The position numbers and the translations under genes are program-made. A stretch of 64,000 bases of DNA from Cobetia amphilecti (GTDB lineage Bacteria; Pseudomonadota; Gammaproteobacteria; Pseudomonadales; Halomonadaceae), in NCBI RefSeq assembly GCF_020217465.1, contig NZ_CP084115.1, positions 2,542,001 through 2,606,000 on the forward strand, read 5' to 3'. The notes under the pieces were generated by a model. That model did no database searches. It worked only from the letters and a program-made list of their open reading frames with translations, and was not told the DNA's origin. This document shows, in pieces, positions 14,401-19,116 of this stretch (within the stretch, counting starts at the first letter, position 1; every line of letters starts with the position of its first letter).

Positions 14401-17400
14401 ATGAATGTCACTGATGCAGCCGGCAACAGCACCGACTTCATTGACACCACCACCAAGGATACCGTTGCAACACTCGGGACGGGCAGCACCGCTGTTACGG
14501 AGGATGCGCTCAGTACTAGCGCCCCTGTAGCCGCACCAGCCTTGATGGCCTTCAGCTTTGCAAGCTTTGCTGCACTCCCTGCCTCTGACAATGATGCTGC
14601 GGTTGACGACACTGTCTCCACGGGCCAGCTGAGCTATACGAACGTGTCAGATACCGCCTCCTTTGCCCTCGAAGTACCGACTGATGCAACCCTGACTCAA
14701 GACAGTGTCGAGCTTGACTGGGTGCTGAGCGAAGATGGCAAGACACTGCAGGCAGTGAATCCGGATACTACCGAGACGGTATTGCAGATCACTATCGATG
14801 ATACCGGCACCTACAAGACCGAGCTGTTCTCGACGCTGGATCACTCTCTGCAAGGCGAGGATAGCCTGAACTTCGCTGTCGGCGTCACACTGACGGATGG
14901 TGACGATGTTCTGACCAGCGATATCAGCGTCAAGGTGGTGGATGATGTGCCTGAGATCACCAGCTACCAGTACGAGGAAGTGACAGCGGGTGCGGCGGCC
15001 GTCAGCGGCAACCTGCTCGAGACCGCTGGTTTTGGGGCCGATGGTGGCTATATCAGCAGCATCACTTTCGAAGGAGTAACATTCTCCATCGAACAAGATG
15101 CCCTGACGCAAGACTTCAATGTCACCACTTCCGGCGCATCAGAGCTTCTCGATCTTTCGACGCCCGCCTCGGTCACAAATGGTGGGATGACCCTGACAAC
15201 CCTGCTGGGGGAAACCTTTACCCTGGACCTGGTGACGGGTGCCTATACCTATGACTATGACGGTGAGCTCGCCATTGTTGATGATGGCAACACTTTGCCA
15301 ACCCCCGCTATCAATCAGTCCGGCGGATTGCTGGGTATCATCAACCTTGATGCGCTCGGCTTGATCGATATTTCCGAGCAACAGGTCTTCACGGTCTCAG
15401 ACCCCGACAACGACCTGACATCAGTTTCTCTTGAGTACTCCGTACTACTAAGCCTTACTGGTTTTGAGTGGGCTTACAACGATGAACTTGCCACCGAATT
15501 GGGGCTCAAAATCACACCTACCTATGAGCCAGGTTTCTTGGGGCTTGCCAGCTCTGCCACTCTTACTATTACACCGATTGAGGCAGGCAGTACCATGGAT
15601 GCTCAAGCGGTCAATGAGCTTTTGGCAACCGTATTCCTGCCGAACTCCGTGCTAGGGCTGGATGTGATACCGACAGTGACACTGTCCGCCACGGATAGTG
15701 AAGGCACTGTCGATACTAGTACAACTGAGCTACTGGATCTGTCACTCCTGACTTCTGGTGGTTCAGGGGCCACTATATTGACCGGTACTGACAATGCTGA
15801 CTTGTCCACGCTCATAGCTTCGGCTGATACCAGCACGCGTCTGTACGGGTACGATGGCAACGACACCATCATCGGCAGCAGCGCAGCCGACATTCTGCGC
15901 GGGGGAGCTGACAACGACACAATGAATGGCGCCGCCGGCAGCGATCTGATGATCGGTGGCACCGGCAACGACACCATGACCGGTGGCGATGGTGTCGATA
16001 TCTTCCGCTGGGAGGAAGGTCATGCGGGGGAGGCTGGCGCTCCGGCGACAGACACCATCACTGACTTTGCCCCCAGCGGGCTCACTGCTGCCTCTCCGGG
16101 GGATATCATTGACCTTCGGACCCTGCTGCAAGGCGAGGGCTATGTAACGGCCGAGATCAGCAACCTGTCTCGCTACCTGAGTTTTGCTGAGCAAGGGGAC
16201 GATACGGTGCTGTCCATCAGCACGACTGGTGCCTTTACGGGTGAAACCACCGATAGTGATCTGGTTGACCAAATCATCACCTTCGAAGGGACGTCTCTTC
16301 TACAAGTAGGTGAAGATAGTGCGGACTTGATCGCGCGCTTGATCTCGGAAGGCAAGCTGCTGGTGGATGAGGCGACTTCTACCACGCTCCTGGAGGACAT
16401 CACTCGCGAAGTTGATCTGACCTTCACGGACGGTGATGGTGATTCGGTACAAGGCAAGCTGGAATTTTCTGGTGATGCACCATCGATTACGGATACCTCC
16501 AACTCAGCCCCGACCATTGTGGGAGCAAGCCAACAACTTCTTGGCCTGGTCGGTCTCGATGCGCTTGGTCTTGTTGACCTCTCACAGAACGCACTCTTCG
16601 TGGCGGATGCCGATGGCAACCTGCAGAGTGTCACGATTGCCTTCTCTCCTCTGTTGAATGTGGACCTCAGCAGTCTGCTTGGTGCGCCGGCATTGACGGT
16701 CAACACCGCACTTGCAGAGGAATTCGGTCTAGTGGTGGAGACGACCAGCAGTGCGGGATTGTTGGGGCTTCTGGCACCTTCGGCATCTGTCACCATTTCG
16801 GCAGCTGAGGGTGAGACGATCGACAACCTGCAGATCAATGAGCTGTTGGGCACACTCGACTTCAATCAAAGCGATCTCCTCAGTCTGAGTCTCCTCGACT
16901 ATCTGACAGTCAGCGCTACGGATGATGATGGAGCCACCACGTCTCTGTCGCTTGGTTCGCTTCTGGACGCGAATGTCCTGGATAGTGGAGAAGGAAGTTC
17001 TGTCTTCATCGATGAGAGTGGCGCTGATGTTCTCGATGCTAGCGCAGCGAGTATCAATGTCAGTCTCTACGGCCTCGAGGGAGATGACGTTCTGACAGGC
17101 GGTTCTGGCAATGACCTCCTCCGCGGAGGTGAGGGTAACGATACCTTGACCGGTGGCGCGGGGAATGACTTGCTGTTCGGCGAAGCAGGCGACAATACCT
17201 TTGATGGCGGATTGGGTGACGACACCATCGTGGCATCCACGCTTGATTTCTCCATTGATGGTGGCCTTGGCGAGGACACGGTGCAGTTCGATGGCACCGG
17301 TGAAAGTATCGACCTGAGTAGCCTGCTGGATGCGAATACTGGCACCAGCGAGATGCTGAATATCGAAGTTCTGGATATCAGTGAAAGTAGTGAAACGGGT

Positions 17401-17616
17401 TCGACCCTGACACTCGATACTGACGCCGTATTGAACCTGACCGATGACGATGACACCTTGCGCATTGAAGGTGACAGCAACGATTCTGTCCAAGCGAATG
17501 GTGCAGAAATGACGGGCCAGGAAGTGATCAACGGTGCTACCTATGACACCTATGCACTAGGCTCCGCTACTCTTTACATCGATCAGGACGTGACGGTCAC
17601 TACCAACAACGCCTAA
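1..17616 (+). CDS. Giant RTX/Ig-like repeat adhesin secreted by a type I system (5' end outside window)
   Basis: The frame is open from the first base to TAA at 17616, giving more than 5,870 residues, so the N-terminus (export retention or cleavage module) lies outside the window. The protein is very acidic, almost free of Cys, and made of Ig-like repeats: four units of 195 residues, then 18 and a part units of 211 residues. Each repeat ends in a half-unit with an EF-hand-like stretch (DGGDGFLNADEI). After about residue 4,850 come unique modules. RTX nonapeptides of the GGxGNDxL type occur at about residues 5,280-5,335 and again at 5,690-5,745. The first RTX block is followed by a segment resembling the type I secretion target domain (DIFRWEEG, then TDTITDF and GDIIDL). 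Known relatives are LapA/BapA-type biofilm adhesins, exported in one step and folded by Ca2+ outside. The exporter genes follow directly. Function is by family and context. Confidence 0.93.
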   Translation, partial: PLTEGEHSLTAVATDPEGNISDTSDAFIITIDTLSPDAPELENTDGTTLTGTGEPGATVEITDGNGNPVATTEVGEDGTFSVDLDPMPEDGTELTATATDPAGNTSGPSNPVIVDTATDTTPPAAGENSIAFGDGGDGFLNADEIGNVTLSGTIEDGLDSSNVQLVINDGAGGSVTVDTADITVDGTILTVAGQDLSGLAEGELTATLTVTDDSNNAAEFTADSVKDTVTDTPTLNDTDGTTLSGTGEPGATIDITDGNGNPVATTEVGEDGTFSVKLDPTPEDGTELTATATDPAGNTSGPSNPVTVDSNTDTTPPAEGENSIAFGDGGDGFLNADEIGNVTLSGTIEDGLDSNNVQLVITDGEGGSVTVDPADITVDGTLLTVAGQDLSDLAEGELTATLTVTDNADNDNSFTADSIKDTIAPDAPILEPTDGTTLAGTGEPGASVEITDGDGNVVDIVDVEDDGNFEVTLDPALEDGTELTATATDPAGNASGPSNPVVVDTATDTTPPAEGDNSIAFTDGGDGFLSANEIDSVTLSGTVEEGLDSSNVQLVITDGEGGSVTVDPADITVDGTLLTVAGQDLSDLAEGELTATLTVTDNAGNDNSFTADSIKDTIAPDAPILEPTDGTTLAGTGEPGASVEITDGDGNVVDIVDVEDDGNFEVTLDPALEDGTELTATATDPAGNASGPSNPVVVDTATDTTPPAEGDNSIAFTDGGDGFLSANEIDSVTLSGTVEEGLDSSNVQLVITDGAGGSITVDTADIIVVGTEITVYGQDLSDLAEGELTATLTVTDVAGNANTFTDASVKDTIAPTTTVTIDAISEDTGTAGDFITSDNDGLTITATLDAALADDETLQYSIDGSTWVDIPEASVEGILVSYDSGLTESATVQLRVQDAAGNNGPATSQDVVIDATLPSADENSIAFADGGDGFLNADEIGNVTLSGTIEDGLDSNNVQLVITDGEGGSVTVDTADITVVGTEITVDGQDLSDLAEGELTATLTVTDVAGNANTFTDASVKDTIAPTTTVTIDAISEDTGTAGDFITSDNDGLTITATLDAALADDETLQYSIDGSTWVDIPEASVEGILVSYDSGLTESATVQLRVQDVAGNTGPAASQDVVIDATLPSADENSIAFADGGDGFLNADEIGNVTLSGTIEDGLDSNNVQLVITDGEGGSVTVDTADITVVGTEITVDGQDLSDLAEGELTATLTVTDVAGNANTFTDASVKDTIAPTTTVTIDAISEDTGTAGDFITSDNDGLTITATLDAALADDETLQYSIDGSTWVDIPEASVEGILVSYDSGLTESATVQLRVQDAAGNNGPATSQDVVIDATLPSADENSIAFADGGDGFLNADEIGNVTLSGTIEDGLDSNNVQLVITDGEGGSVTVDTADITVVGTEITVDGQDLSDLAEGELTATLTVTDVAGNANTFTDASVKDTIAPTTTVTIDAISEDTGTAGDFITSDNDGLTITATLDAALADDETLQYSIDGSTWVDIPEASVEGILVSYDSGLTESATVQLRVQDVAGNTGPAASQDVVIDATLPSADENSIAFADGGDGFLNADEIGNVTLSGTIEDGLDSNNVQLVITDGEGGSVTVDTADITVVGTEITVDGQDLSDLAEGELTATLTVTDVAGNANTFTDASVKDTIAPTTTVTIDAISEDTGTAGDFITSDNDGLTITATLDAALADDETLQYSIDGSTWVDIPEASVEGILVSYDSGLTESATVQLRVQDVAGNTGPAASQDVVIDATLPSADENSIAFADGGDGFLNADEIGNVTLSGTIEDGLDSNNVQLVITDGEGGSVTVDTADITVVGTEITVDGQDLSDLAEGELTATLTVTDVAGNANTFTDASVKDTIAPTTTVTIDAISEDTGTAGDFITSDNDGLTITATLDAALADDETLQYSIDGSTWVDIPEASVEGILVSYDSGLTESATVQLRVQDAAGNNGPATSQDVVIDATLPSADENSIAFADGGDGFLNADEIGNVTLSGTIEDGLDSNNVQLVITDGEGGSVTVDTADITVVGTEITVDGQDLSDLAEGELTATLTVTDVAGNANTFTDASVKDTIAPTTTVTIDAISEDTGTAGDFITSDNDGLTITATLDAALADDETLQYSIDGSTWVDIPEASVEGILVSYDSGLTESATVQLRVQDAAGNNGPATSQDVVIDATLPSADENSIAFADGGDGFLNADEIGNVTLSGTIEDGLDSNNVQLVITDGEGGSVTVDTADITVVGTEITVDGQDLSDLAEGELTATLTVTDVAGNANTFTDASVKDTIAPTTTVTIDAISEDTGTAGDFITSDNDGLTITATLDAALADDETLQYSIDGSTWVDIPEASVEGILVSYDSGLTESATVQLRVQDAAGNNGPATSQDVVIDATLPSADENSIAFADGGDGFLNADEIGNVTLSGTIEDGLDSNNVQLVITDGEGGSVTVDTADITVVGTEITVDGQDLSDLAEGELTATLTVTDVAGNANTFTDASVKDTIAPTTTVTIDAISEDTGTAGDFITSDNDGLTITATLDAALADDETLQYSIDGSTWVDIPEASVEGILVSYDSGLTESATVQLRVQDAAGNNGPATSQDVVIDATLPSADENSIAFADGGDGFLNADEIGNVTLSGTIEDGLDSNNVQLVITDGEGGSVTVDTADITVVGTEITVDGQDLSDLAEGELTATLTVTDVAGNANTFTDASVKDTIAPTTTVTIDAISEDTGTAGDFITSDNDGLTITATLDAALADDETLQYSIDGSTWVDIPEASVEGILVSYDSGLTESATVQLRVQDVAGNTGPAASQDVVIDATLPSADENSIAFADGGDGFLNADEIGNVTLSGTIEDGLDSNNVQLVITDGEGGSVTVDTADITVVGTEITVDGQDLSDLAEGELTATLTVTDVAGNANTFTDASVKDTIAPTTTVTIDAISEDTGTAGDFITSDNDGLTITATLDAALADDETLQYSIDGSTWVDIPEASVEGILVSYDSGLTESATVQLRVQDAAGNNGPATSQDVVIDATLPSADENSIAFADGGDGFLNADEIGNVTLSGTIEDGLDSNNVQLVITDGEGGSVTVDTADITVVGTEITVDGQDLSDLAEGELTATLTVTDVAGNANTFTDASVKDTIAPTTTVTIDAISEDTGTAGDFITSDNDGLTITATLDAALADDETLQYSIDGSTWVDIPEASVEGILVSYDSGLTESATVQLRVQDAAGNNGPATSQDVVIDATLPSADENSIAFADGGDGFLNADEIGNVTLSGTIEDGLDSNNVQLVITDGEGGSVTVDTADITVVGTEITVDGQDLSDLAEGELTATLTVTDVAGNANTFTDASVKDTIAPTTTVTIDAISEDTGTAGDFITSDNDGLTITATLDAALADDETLQYSIDGSTWVDIPEASVEGILVSYDSGLTESATVQLRVQDAAGNNGPATSQDVVIDATLPSADENSIAFADGGDGFLNADEIGNVTLSGTIEDGLDSNNVQLVITDGEGGSVTVDTADITVVGTEITVDGQDLSDLAEGELTATLTVTDVAGNANTFTDASVKDTIAPTTTVTIDAISEDTGTAGDFITSDNDGLTITATLDAALADDETLQYSIDGSTWVDIPEASVEGILVSYDSGLTESATVQLRVQDAAGNNGPATSQDVVIDATLPSADENSIAFADGGDGFLNADEIGNVTLSGTIEDGLDSNNVQLVITDGEGGSVTVDTADITVVGTEITVDGQDLSDLAEGELTATLTVTDVAGNANTFTDASVKDTIAPTTTVTIDAISEDTGTAGDFITSDNDGLTITATLDAALADDETLQYSIDGSTWVDIPEASVEGILVSYDSGLTESATVQLRVQDAAGNNGPATSQDVVIDATLPSADENSIAFADGGDGFLNADEIGNVTLSGTIEDGLDSNNVQLVITDGEGGSVTVDTADITVVGTEITVDGQDLSDLAEGELTATLTVTDVAGNANTFTDASVKDTIAPTTTVTIDAISEDTGTAGDFITSDNDGLTITATLDAALADDETLQYSIDGSTWVDIPEASVEGILVSYDSGLTESATVQLRVQDVAGNTGPAASQDVVIDATLPSADENSIAFADGGDGFLNADEIGNVTLSGTIEDGLDSNNVQLVITDGEGGSVTVDTADITVVGTEITVDGQDLSDLAEGELTATLTVTDVAGNANTFTDASVKDTIAPTTTVTIDAISEDTGTAGDFITSDNDGLTITATLDAALADDETLQYSIDGSTWVDIPEASVEGILVSYDSGLTESATVQLRVQDAAGNTGPAASQDVVIDATLPSADENSIAFADGGDGFLNADEIGNVTLSGTIEDGLDSNNVQLVITDGEGGSVTVDTADITVVGTEITVDGQDLSDLAEGELTATLTVTDVAGNANTFTDASVKDTIAPTTTVTIDAISEDTGTAGDFITSDNDGLTITATLDAALADDETLQYSIDGSTWVDIPEASVEGILVSYDSGLTESATVQLRVQDAAGNNGPATSQDVVIDATLPSADENSIAFADGGDGFLNADEIGNVTLSGTIEDGLDSNNVQLVITDGEGGSVTVDTADITVVGTEITVDGQDLSDLAEGELTATLTVTDVAGNANTFTDASVKDTIAPTTTVTIDAISEDTGTAGDFITSDNDGLTITATLDAALADDETLQYSIDGSTWVDIPEASVEGILVSYDSGLTESATVQFRVQDAAGNTGPATSQDVVIDATAPSAADNSIDFVDGGDETLSLDEITSVQLTGAVENGIDSNDVVITITDSGSGSITVDVADITITDGILSISGQDLSGLAEGELTVTMNVTDAAGNSTDFIDTTTKDTVATLGTGSTAVTEDALSTSAPVAAPALMAFSFASFAALPASDNDAAVDDTVSTGQLSYTNVSDTASFALEVPTDATLTQDSVELDWVLSEDGKTLQAVNPDTTETVLQITIDDTGTYKTELFSTLDHSLQGEDSLNFAVGVTLTDGDDVLTSDISVKVVDDVPEITSYQYEEVTAGAAAVSGNLLETAGFGADGGYISSITFEGVTFSIEQDALTQDFNVTTSGASELLDLSTPASVTNGGMTLTTLLGETFTLDLVTGAYTYDYDGELAIVDDGNTLPTPAINQSGGLLGIINLDALGLIDISEQQVFTVSDPDNDLTSVSLEYSVLLSLTGFEWAYNDELATELGLKITPTYEPGFLGLASSATLTITPIEAGSTMDAQAVNELLATVFLPNSVLGLDVIPTVTLSATDSEGTVDTSTTELLDLSLLTSGGSGATILTGTDNADLSTLIASADTSTRLYGYDGNDTIIGSSAADILRGGADNDTMNGAAGSDLMIGGTGNDTMTGGDGVDIFRWEEGHAGEAGAPATDTITDFAPSGLTAASPGDIIDLRTLLQGEGYVTAEISNLSRYLSFAEQGDDTVLSISTTGAFTGETTDSDLVDQIITFEGTSLLQVGEDSADLIARLISEGKLLVDEATSTTLLEDITREVDLTFTDGDGDSVQGKLEFSGDAPSITDTSNSAPTIVGASQQLLGLVGLDALGLVDLSQNALFVADADGNLQSVTIAFSPLLNVDLSSLLGAPALTVNTALAEEFGLVVETTSSAGLLGLLAPSASVTISAAEGETIDNLQINELLGTLDFNQSDLLSLSLLDYLTVSATDDDGATTSLSLGSLLDANVLDSGEGSSVFIDESGADVLDASAASINVSLYGLEGDDVLTGGSGNDLLRGGEGNDTLTGGAGNDLLFGEAGDNTFDGGLGDDTIVASTLDFSIDGGLGEDTVQFDGTGESIDLSSLLDANTGTSEMLNIEVLDISESSETGSTLTLDTDAVLNLTDDDDTLRIEGDSNDSVQANGAEMTGQEVINGATYDTYALGSATLYIDQDVTVTTNNA
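2431..14070 (+). repeat. Type B tandem repeats of the adhesin (633-bp units, 18 complete plus part)
   Basis: The period is exactly 633 bp (211 residues). The motif DTIAPTTTVTID recurs at 2431 and every 633 bp to 13825, giving 18 complete units and a nineteenth that diverges after about 14070. Units differ only at a few linked sites. One residue block reads either DAAGNNGPAT or DVAGNTGPAA, with one hybrid (DAAGNTGPAA, about 12820). Silent differences lie near the GTIEDGL codons. Near-identity at the DNA level indicates recent expansion or gene conversion, and makes the copy number hard to assemble. Confidence 0.95.
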
Positions 17617-17629
17617 GCAATAAAAGGAT

Positions 17630-17661
17630 AAAACAGCCACCCATTATCGGGTGGCTGTTTT
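17630..17661 (+). terminator. Rho-independent terminator after the adhesin
   Basis: A 13-bp perfect stem (AAAACAGCCACCC with GGGTGGCTGTTTT) has a 6-base loop ATTATC and ends in a T-run, starting 13 bp after the adhesin stop. It separates the adhesin transcript from the exporter operon. Confidence 0.9.
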
Positions 17662-17748
17662 GTGTATCTGTACACAAGACGTTGAGCGTTATTCATCACG
17701 TCAGGACGACGGGATGACAGCAACAAGTCAACGGGACCAGGAGGCAAG

Positions 17749-19116
17749 ATGTCCCCATTATTCCGCTTTCCACTCCTATGTGAGTGGCAGCGACTGCGCC
17801 AACCTCCTCATTCCCCGAGGTTGGCCCTTACCGCTCTGGTCGGTCTGACCGGACTGGCATGTTCGCTACCGACATATGCCCAGACGAAGCGCGATCTTGC
17901 CGACGTCTTGAGCGACGTACTCCGGCATGACCCTCGCATCGAGGCTGCTCAGGCCAATGTGCGTGCGGCAGGCACCGACATCGAGATTGCCGAGGATGGC
18001 TATTGGCCACGCCTGGAGAGCAGCGTCGGCACCGAGGACAACTTCACCGAAGGCGGCTATCGCATTACGCTGAGCCAGATGCTGTACGACTGGGGCCAGG
18101 TGGAAGCCGAGGTCGCGCAGCGCAAGGCAGAGCGGGATGTCGAGCGGGATACTCTGGATCAAACGCGGATGGAGGTTGCCCAGGAGGCGATCATCGCCTA
18201 CATCGATCTCGGAGCCAACCGCGCCATGATGCGCCGGGTGCGCGATTACATCGAGAAGCTCGAAAGCCTCGAGACCCTGGCCAATGACCGCACCTTCTCG
18301 GGCTACGGTGACCGCGTCGAGCTGGACCGCGCGGCCGTGGACCTCGCCAGTGCCCGCGAGTGGCTGGCACGTCTGCAGGGCGATGCCGACACCGCCCGTC
18401 AGGAGCTCGAGATACTCAGCAGCCGCTCCTTCAGGGATATCGCCCTGAGCGCCCCGCCGCCGCTGCCGATCGTGGCGGACCTGGCTCGAGACCCCGCCAC
18501 CACCGATGCCGCCATCACCCATGCGCCGGCCTATCGCAGCCATGTCAGCCAGCAGAATGCCGCACGCCACGCCCTGAGCCTGAGCGAAGCCGAGCGCTGG
18601 CCGGAGTTGCGTCTGGAGGCGACCAGCTCACGCTATGAGTCGAACGACGACATGGTCAGCGACTCCAGCATCGGCCTGCGCATTGAGGCCCCGGTCTTCC
18701 AGGGCCTGACGCCGTTGCGCCAGCCCGAAGCGGACCGCGCACGCCTGACCGCCGCCCAGTTCGAGACCGCCTCCACCGCGCGCGAGCTACGCCGTCAGAT
18801 CCAGCGTCTGTCGGCCAGTCAGCCCGCAGTCGAGGCGCGCATCAAGGCGCTGGATCAGCAGGCACGAAGCGGCGAACGCCTGCGCAGCAGCTATCGCGAC
18901 CAGTTCATCACCGGCTCACGCAATATCGAGGACCTGCTGACCATCGAAAGCGAGATCTTCGCCGCACGCCGCCAGATGATCGAGCTCAATACCCAGCTGC
19001 TCACCGACCAATATGATCTGGCAAGCCAGCTGGGCGCCCTGCCGTTGGTGTCCGCTAAAGCTCCCATTCATCACCACACCGCTGCCACCGACGTCGCCCA
19101 AGGAGTGAGCCGATGA
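17749..19116 (+). CDS. TolC-family outer-membrane channel of the type I exporter (LapE-like)
   Basis: The product has 455 residues, usual for TolC-family proteins. A hydrophobic stretch at about residues 25-44 ending near TYAQ fits a signal peptide, though the region before it is long. The rest is alanine- and glutamate-rich helical sequence with the two-fold repeat of outer-membrane efflux proteins (ADVLSDVLRHDPRIEAAQAN; later the matching second half). AGGAGG at 17739-17744 supports the ATG at 17749. It overlaps the ABC transporter gene by 4 bp (ATGA), so the genes are translationally coupled. Role by family: forms the trimeric outer-membrane conduit through which the adhesin leaves the cell, docking on the HlyD-like adaptor encoded two genes on. 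Confidence 0.9.
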   Translation: MSPLFRFPLLCEWQRLRQPPHSPRLALTALVGLTGLACSLPTYAQTKRDLADVLSDVLRHDPRIEAAQANVRAAGTDIEIAEDGYWPRLESSVGTEDNFTEGGYRITLSQMLYDWGQVEAEVAQRKAERDVERDTLDQTRMEVAQEAIIAYIDLGANRAMMRRVRDYIEKLESLETLANDRTFSGYGDRVELDRAAVDLASAREWLARLQGDADTARQELEILSSRSFRDIALSAPPPLPIVADLARDPATTDAAITHAPAYRSHVSQQNAARHALSLSEAERWPELRLEATSSRYESNDDMVSDSSIGLRIEAPVFQGLTPLRQPEADRARLTAAQFETASTARELRRQIQRLSASQPAVEARIKALDQQARSGERLRSSYRDQFITGSRNIEDLLTIESEIFAARRQMIELNTQLLTDQYDLASQLGALPLVSAKAPIHHHTAATDVAQGVSR

